Positions 1-9,336 are shown, numbered from the stretch's first letter. The stretch is DNA of 64,000 bases from Alligator mississippiensis (GCF_030867095.1 NC_081827.1:21581001-21645000), one strand, 5' to 3'. Notes: generated by a model from the sequence alone, not told the origin. Program-made: numbers and translations.

Positions 1-41
1 TCCCTGTTTGGCCATGTTCAGGGTATAGTTTCATTTACAGT

Positions 42-245
42 GGGTGCATCTACACGAGATGCTACATCACCATAGTAATGCACCATAGCTATAGCGCATC
101 GCTACAGTGACATCGCTGCTAAAAATAACTGTGCACTGCTGGGATGGTGCAGTAACAGCTGTTACTGTGCCATCATTTAGTACTTACTAAAGCAAGCAGA
201 AACAACTGTACCATGGGGGGGCGGGGGGGGAGTGTAGATGTGCCC
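42..245. mobile_element. Short fold-back DNA element, TCTACAC-end family
   Basis: The left end reads GGGTGCATCTACAC and the right end reads GTGTAGATGTGCCC, which are inverted copies of each other. There is no coding frame of note. The interior holds smaller palindromes, for example around AACAGCTGTTAC near 152-165. The trinucleotide AGT borders both ends but is too short to prove a target duplication. I infer a non-autonomous DNA transposon (MITE). The same end sequence recurs at least five more times in this window. The superfamily is not assigned. Confidence 0.6.
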
Positions 246-285
246 AGTGAGGAAAGCAGGGCTGCTTGTCTTATATGTCTTCCTT

Positions 286-940
286 GGTGCATCTACACAT
301 ATATTTCATCTGGGATCAGTTTACTTGCAAGTAAACTAGTCGTGAGTAAGTGCTCCCAGGCAGGTGTCTACACATGTAGGGACATGGAAGCAGATTTGCT
401 GCTCCTAGTAGCAAATTGCTTCCGCTTCCTGTGACCCTGAAATGAGCCCCTGCCACTGCCAGGGGGAACTGTCGGCTCCCCCAGGTGCTAGCCAAGGGGC
501 TGGCAGGCAGCACTGGGCCAGGAGACAGCTGTCTCCTGGCCAGGGCTGGGACATTCCTCCCTCCACAAGCACAAAGCTGGGTGGGGAACAGGCTGGTGAG
601 AGGGGGGCTTGGAGCTCTTTGCTGCTGGGAGTCCTCACCAGGGCTCCAGTTGTGGAGCCTGCCCCGGCAGCAGGCAGCACCTGGGGGCAGGGAGCAATCT
701 TCTGCCCCCTGGTGGCCAGCTGATTGGGAACAGATTTGCTCCTGGTCAGACATCTAAACAAGCATTACTGCACAGTAACTACTTGCAAGTAAATTCAGTA
801 CATGCATTTGCAGGTAGTAAATTTACTTGTGATTATTGAGGTTCACTGAGCAGTAATCTTTTGCACATGTAAATGCACATGCTTACTATGCAGTGAACTA
901 CGCTACTTCACAGTAAAGCTTCTCGTGTAGACACACCCCC
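286..940. mobile_element. TCTACAC-end fold-back element with GC-rich core
   Basis: It begins GGTGCATCTACACAT and ends with CGTGTAGACACACCCC, an inverted match. The flanks are AT-rich, with repeated short words such as TTACTTGCAAGTAA. The core (about 440-750) is GC-rich and closely resembles the core of the element at 9598-10628; both carry CCCCTGGTGGC followed by a conserved stretch ending in CAGATTTGCTCCT. Open frames of 70-145 codons on both strands of this core have no domain and are low-complexity chance frames. Confidence 0.6.
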
Positions 941-1020
941 TGTGTAGAAGGTGAAGACTGGTGGTAAAGAGTGTGACCCCACTCCACTTTTCACCAGCCA
1001 GAGTAGCTGGTGGGGTGCAC

Positions 1021-1032
1021 AAAAGGATTTAG
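1021..1032. repeat. Left 12-bp target site duplication of the PLE pair
   Basis: AAAAGGATTTAG at 1021-1032 is repeated exactly at 2819-2830, directly outside the two outer ends of the Penelope-like pair. This marks the whole 1033-2818 block as a single integration event. Confidence 0.85.
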
Positions 1033-1362
1033 GGGTGTAGGTTGTAGCCATGTTGGTCTAAGGACATAGGCAGACAAGGTTCCTTGGGTGAATTTGACAT
1101 CTTTTATTAGACCAACCCAAATAGTTGGAGAATAGTTATTAAGCAAGCTTTTGGGTTCAAAAACCCTTTGTCAGGCTAAGGAAGTTTCAGCAGTTGGTGT
1201 GTGCTCTTCCTGGATGGAACGAAAAGTAAAGAAGCCAGGGGCTGGGCTGGGCTGGGCTGGGGAGTCAGTTGCCAGGCAGATTATAATGTGTCAAAAATCC
1301 AATGTCTATATTAGTCCATGATCTCTAGTATCCAGGAGGCTGATGAAATGAAGCTCACAGGC

Positions 1363-1674
1363 TCATCTCTGGGAAGTGTTGTATAAGTTTCCCTTGAGGA
1401 TCAGGACTGAGAGATTGGAGAGAGAGTGGCCCTCCCGTGAGATATGTGCCCCCACTGGTAATTGGGTATTTCTGTCTTTGATAGATTTCCGGTGTGCGTT
1501 CATTCTGGTGCACAGTTGTTGTTTGGTTTCTCCTACATATCTTTCATCAGGGCATTTGGTGCATTGGATGAGGTATATTACATTTCTGGAGGTGCAGCTG
1601 TAAGATCCTGGGATGCTGATGGCTCTATTGTGGGGTGTAGTACTAGTGGGGGTGGTGGAGATGTGCTGGCACAT
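1363..1674 (-). pseudogene. PLE GIY-YIG endonuclease domain (copy A)
   Basis: The 103-residue frame carries the GIY-YIG nuclease fold that nicks DNA during PLE insertion. NVIYLIQCTKCPDE supplies the first tyrosine (the 'GIY' strand), RYVGETKQQL supplies the 'YIG' strand, and TRMNAHRKSI supplies the conserved arginine helix. Upstream CQH residues and the CTKCP pair fit the cysteine-rich zinc-binding part typical of vertebrate PLE endonucleases. The methionine at its start is internal, not a real start: in the copy at 8264 the homologous frame runs on upstream with KCKTCQHI. No reverse transcriptase joins it in frame, so it is a remnant. The family call is strong; activity is not claimed. Confidence 0.8.
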
Positions 1675-2103
1675 TTTGCATTTCTTGTCATGGCACGGTC
1701 TGGATCCTTTTGGTGTGTTCTGGTGATGAGGTTGGCGAGGTTCGGTGCTTGTTTGAAGGCTAGGATGGGTGGCTCTGGGAAGATCTTTTTAAGAATAGGG
1801 TCTCTTTCTAGTATGGGTTGCAATTTGTTGAGGATTTTCCGTACAGGTTCAAGGGAGGGGTGATACATCATAACCAGTGGTATGTGATTTGTGGGGGGCG
1901 GGGTTTCTGTACTGCAGCAGTTCTTCACGTGGTATCCGGGTGGCTCTTTCAAACGTGCAATCTAACTCTCTGGAGGAGTGTCCTTGTTGGGTGAAAGCCT
2001 TTTTAAGATTGGTGAGGTGGCGATCCCAGGTGTTCTTTTCAGTACAAATGCGGTGGTATCTGAGGGCTTTCACCCAAAATCTTTTCATCCAAAAGGCTTT
2101 CAT
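1578..2103 (-). pseudogene. PLE reverse transcriptase tail and linker (copy A)
   Basis: Two overlapping minus-strand frames cover this stretch. The frame at 1849-2103 reads ALRYHRICTEKNTWDRHL and then LKKAFTQQGHSS, which resembles the end of the PLE reverse transcriptase after the catalytic core. The frame at 1578-1952 reads LVMMYHPSLEPVRKILNKLQ and then KKIFPEPPILAFKQAPNLAN, the usual linker before the endonuclease. A frame change separates them, and another separates the linker from the GIY-YIG frame at 1363-1674. The catalytic YADD block is not in the window, so this copy could not reverse transcribe. The family link is from remembered PLE proteins. Confidence 0.65.
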
Positions 2104-2207
2104 CCTAGCCCATCCTAGCCTTCAAACAAGCACTGAACCTCACTAACCTCATCACCGGAAGCAAACGTCCTTAAGCCCAGAACACACCAAAAGGATCCAG
2201 ACCGTGC

Positions 2208-2588
2208 CATGACAAGAAATGCAAAACCTGCCAACACATCTCCACCACCCCCACAATTACTACACCCCACAACAGAGCCATCAGCATCCCAGGATCTTAC
2301 AGCTGCACCTCCAGAAATGTAATATATCTCATCCAGTGCACCAAATGCCCTGATGAAAAATACGTAGGCGAGACCAAACAACAACTGCGCACCAGAACGA
2401 ATGCACACCGGAAATCCATCAACGACAGAAATACCCAATTACCGGTGGGGGCACATTTCTCATGGGAGGGCCACTCTCTCTCCAATCTCTCAGTCCTGAT
2501 CCTCAGGGGTAACTTACACAACACTTCCCAGAGACGAGCCTATGAGCTCCTTTCATCAACCTCCTGGATACTAGAGATCAGGGACTAA
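2208..2588 (+). pseudogene. PLE GIY-YIG endonuclease domain (copy B)
   Basis: Starting from HDKKCKTCQHI (the CxxC pair at 2220-2231), the frame runs without a stop to TAA at 2586-2588. It reads RNVIYLIQCTKCPDEKYVG, ETKQQLRTRTNAHRKS and then a tail ending in WILEIRD. The two tyrosines, the glycine and the arginine of the GIY-YIG fold are all present. The RMNAH of the other copies is RTNAH here. There is no ATG at the head. A stop codon (TAA at 2172-2174) lies upstream in the same frame where the copy at 8264 reads SKLPAAQNT. It is therefore a 5'-truncated remnant whose nuclease part is still readable. Confidence 0.75.
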
Positions 2589-2706
2589 ACATAGACATTG
2601 GATTTTTGACACGTTATAATCTGCCTGACATCTGACTCCCCAGCCCAGCCTCTGGCTTTACTTTTCATTCCATCCAGGAAGAGCACACACCGGCTGCTGA
2701 AACTTC

Positions 2707-2748
2707 CTTAGCCTGATGAAGGGTTTTTGAACCCGAAAGCTTGCTTAA
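2707..2748 (+). ncRNA. Hammerhead-ribozyme-like motif in PLE copy B
   Basis: Core CTGATGA sits at 2713-2719 and core GAAA at 2735-2738. Between them is a clear stem II hairpin, GGGTT at 2721-2725 and AACCC at 2730-2734, with one extra A before it. After GAAA comes GC and then TT, so A-G-C-T is self-complementary, as expected of a minimal stem III that pairs between two molecules. CTTAGC (2707-2712) and GCTTAA (2743-2748) form stem I with mismatches. Minimal dimeric hammerheads are known in PLEs (established). This assignment is by eye. The matching site in copy A (minus strand, near 1145-1185) has lost core bases. Confidence 0.55.
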
Positions 2749-2818
2749 TAACTATTCTCCAACTATGTGGGTTGGTCTAATAAAAGATATCAAATTCACC
2801 CAAGGAACCTTGTCTGCC

Positions 2819-2830
2819 AAAAGGATTTAG
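2819..2830. repeat. Right 12-bp target site duplication of the PLE pair
   Basis: AAAAGGATTTAG, identical to 1021-1032, directly follows the outer end of copy B. Confidence 0.85.
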
Positions 2831-3527
2831 GACATTCCATTACAGTGGGTGTAAAAACTCATTCTGCCTCATCAGAGCCATAGGTTCTCTCATGGACAGT
2901 ATTATACTACTCAGGACTATGACCCTTTTAAGATCCTTTAGTCCTTTTAAGGATTGGACTGGAAATTAGGTAATGTTACAGCTGCAGGGTGACTACAGAT
3001 CAGACTTCCATGCTTTATATACATGTCCATGTATACATGAAAAACAGAGCATACCAACTCCACAAAAGAAATTATGAATCAAATAAATTCAAGATGTCCA
3101 TAGTTGCAGTCTGTCTGACTCTCCTAGGGCATGGGTATCCAACAGTTAGTATGTTTTAAACATGGTTTAAACCCAAAGTAGACAGGTATGCAGGCCTATT
3201 AAACCAGCTTAAATTCACCTGGAATGATTTATATGTATCTGGAAAATTAAGTGCTATTTTGAAGCAGTTAACTTTGAACCAGTTCAGTGTTATGTGTGGA
3301 CACCAAGTGTTCTGTGACATAGGTATAGTCAGTCCTGCAGGCATCCCACATTGCATTGCTCTTCAACTTCCTTCCGCACCACATACACACTGCTGCTCTA
3401 ATGCCCCCCACTTTTTTTCCTTTTGTTGGCACTTTTAAATTTATGAACTCCCTTTTGCTGCTTGTTCAATATAAATTATCTTTCTTACAACCAACTGTGT
3501 CATCACTCCCTGCTTGCAAATGCTTAA
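2831..3527. other. Unassigned AT-rich stretch
   Basis: There is no gene here that I can support. The only frames are short and without domains. A patch at about 3150-3340 reads like a worn repeat (AACATGGTTTAAACC) but I could not match it to another copy in the window. Confidence 0.4.
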
Positions 3528-3644
3528 CAAAGCATTTGCCAAATGGGAATGAAACGAGCAAAACTAAGGTGAATATCATTGTTTATGCAGGTCAGTATTT
3601 GATGTCAATTAAAGCTTTATTTTCCAGATTTTTAATGGTCCCCT
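3528..3644. repeat. Duplicated segment, copy 1
   Basis: This stretch matches 6206-6321 in the same orientation. Shared words include AACAAAGCATTTGC, AAGGTGAATATC, TTTGATGTCAATTAA and TTTTCCAGATTTTTAATGG. I estimate roughly 80% identity by eye. It is either two copies of an old dispersed repeat or a local duplication. The pyrimidine run followed by CAG looks like a splice acceptor, but no open exon follows it. Confidence 0.6.
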
Positions 3645-4532
3645 CATCATGCTCTCCCTCCTGGCCAAAGACCTGGATATGGCCTTTGGGTCACCAGTTG
3701 TACGATCTTGGTGTAAAGGAAAAGAGTGACACAGCAGGTAGCCTGGCAACTTTCAGCTCATGACTCTAGGCCTGGACAGGTACATCTAGACAGAGTGGCA
3801 GATGAAAGCACCAGACCTATTCTGCAAAAGTTACTTTAAACAAGAGTATAAAATAACATTCTCTTCCATGCAAATCCTGGACACAGCTGTGCTGCAACAT
3901 GACATACCCCATACCACCTCTGTTGCTTTGCCCTACCAAGTATAGTGTGCCCCTTCTTAGTCCTCTGCTCCAAATATCAGCCTACCTTTGACATAGCAGA
4001 ACTACATAAAGTCCTTTGCTAAGAAACTGAGCACCACTGCAGAGATGAGGGAATGATTGCATTGAAATATGTTGCAGTCTAGTGTGTTCCCTATTAGAGC
4101 TGGACAGGACCCATAAACCAGAAGGTATATAGTTTTGACAGTAAATTATATGTTTTCAGTCTATAATATACTATGATCAGAACAATTGCTGTCCACATTT
4201 TGCTCACAATAGATGAACTGACAGGTGTTACAATTAGAAGATTAACAGTCATTTGCAAATGGCATTTGTTTGCAATATTGGTGGATTGGCTCCTCCAGAT
4301 ATATATTTTGTCTGTCTAAAATGCATATTTAAGGTATTAAATAATAAATAAACATAATCTCTGGAGTTATAATGCCCAGCTGGTGGTTTCATCACCTATT
4401 AAATGGTATAATATCATACATTCTTATATATACATTTTTAACAGCATGCAACTATGTTTCCTATTGCTTAAAACACATGGGCCAACACTTTATTTGATAT
4501 CACATACAAATGTTACATAGATGGTATATATT
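3645..4532. other. Unassigned AT-rich stretch
   Basis: Single-copy-looking AT-rich DNA. I see no domain-bearing frame, RNA gene or clear repeat. Confidence 0.4.
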
Positions 4533-5606
4533 AGGACTGTGCAAAGCTTTGGGTGCTGATTCAATTCGGAGGTGATTTGGCACGATTCAGTGGCTGAATC
4601 TCTGAATCTGAAGCTAATCAAGGGACCAATTCAAAGCTCCACGTTGATATGAAGCTCTCTGAATTGATTCAGAAAAGATTCAGAGAGCTTTGGCGATTCG
4701 GGCAGTCCCTGCTCACTGCAGCAGGGAGCTGGACCCAGACTCCAAGCTGGTAAGTAGGGGGCTGGAGGAGGGGGGGAAGGGACCATGGGGGACCCCTGCC
4801 AGGCCCCATCCCCTTCCTGCTCCCCCAGCCCCCTGAGTGCCCCCTGACCCCCACTCACTCCCCCAGTCCCCTACATGACTGCCCCACCTGCCCCAGCTCC
4901 TGGCCCTTTAAAAAGAAGCCTGGACTCACGGGGTGCTGCTGGTTGGGGGCCGATCCCTGCTTCCCCCCACTGCTCCACGCCTCATGGGGAACTGTGTCAT
5001 GAGTCCCCTGATCCCCACCCACTCCTCAGCCCCACCATGGCTGCCCCACCCATCCCAGCTCTGGCCTTTTAAGAAAACAAAACAACCCCCCCCGACTCAT
5101 CGGCTCCTGCAGTGGCCTCAGGGCTTCTGGGGGCTTATGCAGAACCCCCCACATAGTGTGGGACAGTGTGGGGCAGTGGGCATCCTTCCCCGCTGGACAG
5201 GAGCTGGTGAGTGGGTTTTGTTTTTGTTTTTTTTTAAGGGCTGGGAGCTGGGGCAGCCATGGGGTGGGGACTGGGACAGCAGGCAGGGGTCAGGGGGCTT
5301 GTGGCAGAACCCCCCATGCAGCAGGCAGCAGGCAGCAGGGGGGATTGCCCCCCTGCCTGGCAGCACCCGGTGAGTGGGGGCTCTTTTTTTCAAAGAGCCA
5401 GGAGCTGGGGCAGGCGGGGCTGGAAAAGTGGGCAGGGGATGGAGCCTGTGTGATTCTGAGATTGGCTGATTCAGTAGCAGCTGAATCTTTAAATCAGATT
5501 CAGCTGAATCGATTTGGAGCAGTGATTTGAATCACCAGATTGAATCACTGTCCCCTGAATCGGCCGACTCCAAATCGGAAGTGAATACTACCCGCTTTGC
5601 ACAGGC
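4533..5606. mobile_element. GTGCAAAGC-end fold-back element with GC-rich core
   Basis: The left end reads AGGACTGTGCAAAGCTTTGG and the right end reads GCTTTGCACAGGC, an inverted match. Both arms are rich in the word GATTCAG and its reverse (CTGAATC). The core (about 4700-5450) is GC-rich with repeated units such as CAGCCCCACC-type blocks and homopolymer tracts; frames of 60-146 codons in it are low-complexity. The same ends recur at 11149, 37407 and 40411. I infer a non-autonomous DNA transposon; the superfamily is not assigned. Confidence 0.6.
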
Positions 5607-5637
5607 ATAATATTTTTGTATATGTGTATAAATGTAC

Positions 5638-5657
5638 GTGTGTGTGTGTGTGTGTGT
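5638..5657. repeat. (TG)n microsatellite
   Basis: About ten TG units directly after the fold-back element. Confidence 0.9.
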
Positions 5658-6205
5658 TTATTGTTTGCTAGGATGCATTTTAGAAAAAAATCTCTGAAGA
5701 TTGGGGCTTAATATGTTAGAATTTGTACAAAGAGATGCTTGCCTCAAAGCCTTATCTATACCAAAATTTGTAACAATGCAGCTACCCTTAAATTAATGGA
5801 AACAGTGCCCAGTAATGGTAACTGCCCATATGAGCATCATATCTTCCCTCATCCATGGTTCTATGAATAGTTCTGAAAGTCACTTCAGTTTCCACTGAAA
5901 TTAATCCACAGAGGGGGGTGTAATGCCAGAGGGGACACATCCCACCACTGTTACACAAACAACTGTTCCACATTGGCCTTATACTTTCAAAACTATTCTC
6001 TCAGCCCTATTTCTAACTCCACTGCTCCAGGGTTAGCTGGGCCAGAACTTACCCTCCTGCTCAAATAGTGCTGGTGTGAATTTTTTGGCAATAAAGACTA
6101 GAGAAAGTAAAAGCCTCTTAGTCTTAATTCATATACATTTGGGCAGAGGAGCAACTTGGTGTTCAGATAAACACTAAGAGTGAAATCAGAGTTTTGGTCT
6201 TAGAC
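5658..6205. other. Unassigned stretch
   Basis: No supported gene or repeat. One weak minus-strand frame at 5788-5973 has no recognisable domain. Confidence 0.4.
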
Positions 6206-6321
6206 TTTAACAAAGCATTTGCAAACAGAGATGAAAAAAGAGTAAGGTGAATATCGTTTTTATGCAGGTTCATATTTGATGTCAATTAATGTTTCTTTTT
6301 CCAGATTTTTAATGGCCCCTT
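6206..6321. repeat. Duplicated segment, copy 2
   Basis: Homologous to 3528-3644 in the same orientation, about 2.68 kb away. The fold-back element at 4533-5606 lies between the two copies, and I see no homology extending outside them. Confidence 0.6.
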
Positions 6322-8164
6322 AATTGATGCAGCCACTCAAGGGACAATAAAGTATCCATTTGCTTTTCCTCATTAAAAGGATTCTACTGGATTACAAATG
6401 TGTGGTTTTGGCCTAATTATGAACAATAACATTGACTAATTTAGCTCCGCATCTGTCACTGGCTTTCTTTGTTGCATTTCCTGTAATTTAAATATTCCAT
6501 AAATTGAATTCATTTTTCATATATCTCATCTTGTCACATGAGTTGCCTTGAGTTACTCAGGTGTCATCAGTGATCACACTGCTTTGTATTTTGTTTTACA
6601 CAGCAGAAAGTGTACTTTAAACTGTGATAAACATAATGAAAAGTGTTTACCTGGGCAACAAGAATTCAGTCATATTGGTATACAATTCCATTTGACTTTA
6701 ATGTGATGACTCCAGCTTTACATTAAAATAACCCAAATCAGGATCTGAACCTTTTAACCCAGCTGCAGCATGTGTTACCTCAGAAAACTGCATGCAGCTA
6801 TAGAAGGAGAAGCTGAATGTCACAAGTCTCTATACTGTCCTCTTTCTTGTATTCCTACTAGGAACAAACATCTGTTTCACTTCACACTTTTATATAACTG
6901 TATATTTAAGCACTGGAGTTAAATCGACAAGCAGAAGTTGAATTTGGAATGTGTTCTATGGGCTCATTAACCCTTTCGAAAGTGATCGATATAACCAAGG
7001 ACTTGCCACACATTAAAAAAGAGACAGAACATCAGATCCTATCCTCTGGACGCAGAGTGTATAACAGTGTATGCAGCCAGAGTCAAATCCCAAACAAAAC
7101 TATTCTGAATTGCAAAATAAGAAGTTCATTTGCCCAACAATCACTATAATTATATGACTGAATATTGATAAAACAAAGGTTATTACTTGAGTCATCATGC
7201 TATATCCTCAGGGCACAGATGTCAGCTAAAGGTGTATGCTTGACATCTTGACATGAGCTGGTTAAATTAGAGTCACTCACTAGCTAATTTGAATGTACCA
7301 GGGCACAGAAGTCAGTTTTCACAGTGTGCTTTGTCTTATTTTCTATTTACAAGTTACTGCTGGAGCATCTTTTCCCTTTGATTTATTGCCCTGATTTCCA
7401 GCTTTTACAGTCTCCCTTTCATAAATGACCTCATTTGGTTTTACAAAACCCCAGAAATGTGTGTGGTGAATCAGTTGCCAGAACTGGGGCCAGCACTGAG
7501 CCCTTACAAAGAACTGCAGTGCAATGTTACACAAGCAGAGAGTATGTAATATGCTGTGTTAACTGCTACCGTTTTAACAATTAAACAGATTCGTTGTTTT
7601 ATTGAACTGAGAACATCAAACTTATTTGACAGAATGGAAATAAATTATACAAAATATGAGGGATCTGTTGCCTGGGAGTAAAGTCAAAAGCTTTTTGGGC
7701 TCTGGCTGGTTAGTACCACCTGTCATATGCCTTTTATTTCTCTGACATGCATAGTCATACCACAAAATGTTACAGACTTGAACTTCATTTTTTCTCAGAC
7801 ATTACATAGATTATATGTATAGTCCAGCAGAGGATTTCGGCAGGAGAAAGGTGATGTTTGACTTGAGTGTGGTTTATGATTCTTCTGGTGCAAGATCCCC
7901 ATCAGGGGGTGTTGTTTACGTTATCCATCGGCACAGAAATATAACTGCTCTGTAGCACTGTTCTTTTATTTCCTCTTCACACAAGTTTGGTGTTTGGAAT
8001 AGATAGGAGAGTGATTCAGGAGTGATATATAAACAGAAGGACATAATACATAAGTGCAAAATGGATAGAAGTACCTATAGGAGTTTGTCTTTGCTGGCCA
8101 ACAGTGTGCAGAGAAAGAGATTTTCCAATGGCACAGCAATTATAAAGCTAGGAGAAAAAAAGTC
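6322..8164. other. Unassigned AT-rich stretch
   Basis: About 1.8 kb of AT-rich DNA. The open frames (for example 6949-7149 plus and 7343-7534 minus) are under 70 codons and show no domain. Nothing else stands out. Confidence 0.4.
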
Positions 8165-8180
8165 TAATTTACTGAGACAG

Positions 8181-8254
8181 GGGTGTAGGTTGTAGCCATG
8201 TTGGTCTAAGAACATAGGCAAACAAGGTTCTTTGGTTGAATCTGATATGTTTTA
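8181..8254 (-). mobile_element. Inverted PLE 3'-end fragment
   Basis: This piece is nearly identical to the outer left end of the first pair (1033-1105), including GGGTGTAGGTTGTAGCC. It is the minus-strand 3' end of a PLE, cut off after about 75 bp and joined head-to-head to the plus-strand copy that follows. The junction is near 8253-8258. Confidence 0.8.
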
Positions 8255-8263
8255 TTTTAACAA

Positions 8264-8674
8264 TTGCAACCCATACTAGAAGGAGACCCTATTCTTAAAG
8301 AGATCTTTCCAGAACCACCCATCCGATCCTTCAAACAAGCACTAAACCTTGCTAATCTCATCACCAGAAGCAAACTTCCTGCAGCCCAAAACACACTGAA
8401 TGGATCCAGGCGATGGCATGACAAGAAATGCAAAACCTGCCAACACATCTCCACCATCGCCACAATTACTACACCCCACAACAGAACCATCAGCATTCCT
8501 GGATCTTACAGCTGCACCTCCAGCAATGTAATATATCTCATCCGATTTACCAGGTGTCCTGATGGAAAATACGTAGGAGAGACCAAACAACAACTGCACA
8601 CCAGGATGAATGCACACTGGAAATCTATTAAAGGCAAGAATACCCAATTACCAGTGGGGGCATATTTCTCATGA
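8264..8674 (+). pseudogene. PLE linker plus GIY-YIG endonuclease (copy C)
   Basis: The 136-codon frame is the longest readable PLE piece here. It begins MQPILEGDPILKEIFPEPPI in the linker. It passes through HDKKCKTCQHIS (CxxC), SNVIYLIRFTRCPDGKYVG (the two GIY-YIG tyrosines) and TKQQLHTRMNAHWKSI (the arginine helix). It stops at VGAYFS, where copy B reads VGAHFSWEGHSLSNLS, so the C-terminal tail is lost to a stop. The first methionine is an internal linker residue, not a true start. The reverse transcriptase is absent. Confidence 0.8.
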
Positions 8675-9054
8675 GAAAACCACTCTCTCTCCAATCACTC
8701 AGTTCTAACCCTCAAAGGGAACTTACAAAACACTTTTCACAGATGAGCCCAATGAACTTCACTTCATTAACCTCCTGGATACAAAAAATCATGGACTAAA
8801 TATAGACATTGGATTTATGACATGTTATAACCTGCCTGACATATGACTCCCCAGGTACCTCTCCACCATTTACCTGCTACATTCATCCACCTTCTCCCCC
8901 CCTGCCCCCAACGCCCCCCAGCCTGTCTCTCATGCACTGACTCCTCAGTTTACGCCTTCACTGTCTGCCTATCTTGTATGCATAACAGCCCAGCCCCTGG
9001 CTTCTTTACTTTTCATTCCATCCAAGAAGAGCACATACCAACTACAGATGCTTC

Positions 9055-9096
9055 CTCAGCCTGATGAAGGGTTTCTAAACCTGAAAGCTTGCTAAG
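9055..9096 (+). ncRNA. Hammerhead-ribozyme-like motif in PLE copy C
   Basis: Core CTGATGA is at 9061-9067 and GAAA at 9083-9086. Stem II can form from AGG-TTT with AAACCT (one bulged G). GC then TT follow, giving the palindromic AGCT stem III at 9086-9089. Stem I is CTCAGC (9055-9060) against GCTAAG (9091-9096), five of six pairs. Copy B has T where this copy has C at 9057, so the ancestor would pair fully as CTTAGC/GCTAAG. This agreement between independent copies supports the fold. Confidence 0.6.
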
Positions 9097-9336
9097 AAAA
9101 ATATGTCTAACTATTGAATTTGGTCTAATAAAAGATATCAGATTCACGCAAAGAACCTTGTCTGCCTAATTTACTGTGAGAAATCCAAGTGCCCTAATAA
9201 TATTCAGGGTAGCTCCAAAATATTCCCTTTGAATTCAAGAGCTCACATTCAGATTGCTACACACAAAACAACTGCAGTTATTTTTTCACTTGCTGATATA
9301 TATTGGGGTTCAGTACTTCATACACATTACAGGCTT

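Larger units (their letters stand above)
1033..2106 (-). mobile_element. Penelope-like retroelement, copy A, 5'-truncated
   Basis: A Penelope-like element (PLE) copies itself with a telomerase-like reverse transcriptase and cuts its target with a GIY-YIG endonuclease. Read on the minus strand, this copy holds the tail of the reverse transcriptase, a linker and the endonuclease, then a 3' region ending in TTGGTCTAATAAAAGATGTC followed by further terminal sequence. It starts at 2106, so most of the reverse transcriptase is missing. The same sequence appears in opposite orientation at 2107-2818 (copy B), joined 5' end to 5' end. The outer 37 bp (1033-1069) are absent from copy B's outer end. A GGGCT microsatellite lies at 1236-1262. 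Confidence 0.85.
2107..2818 (+). mobile_element. Penelope-like retroelement, copy B, 5'-truncated
   Basis: This plus-strand copy begins at CCCATCCTAGCC within the linker, so it is shorter than copy A. It keeps the endonuclease frame and the whole 3' region. It ends in TTGGTCTAATAAAAGATATC and then CCTTGTCTGCC at 2818, directly before the 12-bp duplication. It is the reverse complement of 1070-1760 with modest divergence. The 5'-5' junction at about 2106/2107 shows no extra filler bases that I can see. Confidence 0.85.
8255..9166 (+). mobile_element. Penelope-like retroelement, copy C, 5'-truncated
   Basis: This plus-strand PLE starts in the linker region and runs to CCTTGTCTGCC at 9166, the same end point as copy B. 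The order is linker, GIY-YIG frame, 3' region with a C-rich part (8868-8930), hammerhead-like motif, and TTGGTCTAATAAAAGATATC. It is somewhat more worn than the pair at 1033-2818. Confidence 0.85.
8165..9180. repeat. Target duplication flanking the second PLE pair
   Basis: TAATTTACTGAGA at 8165-8177 is matched by TAATTTACTGTGAGA at 9167-9181, just outside the two ends of the PLE block. The first ten bases are identical, and a two-base difference follows. The span given covers both duplicates and the insertion between them. Confidence 0.75.

Noticed and set aside
1021-2830. LINE-style twin priming as the cause of the PLE inversion
   Set aside because: Both arms contain the same 3' end, whereas twin priming yields inverted upstream sequence of one copy.
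3610-3650. Splice acceptor and exon after TTTTCCAG
   Set aside because: No open frame of useful length follows and the second copy at 6206-6321 changes the reading frame, so an exon is not supported.
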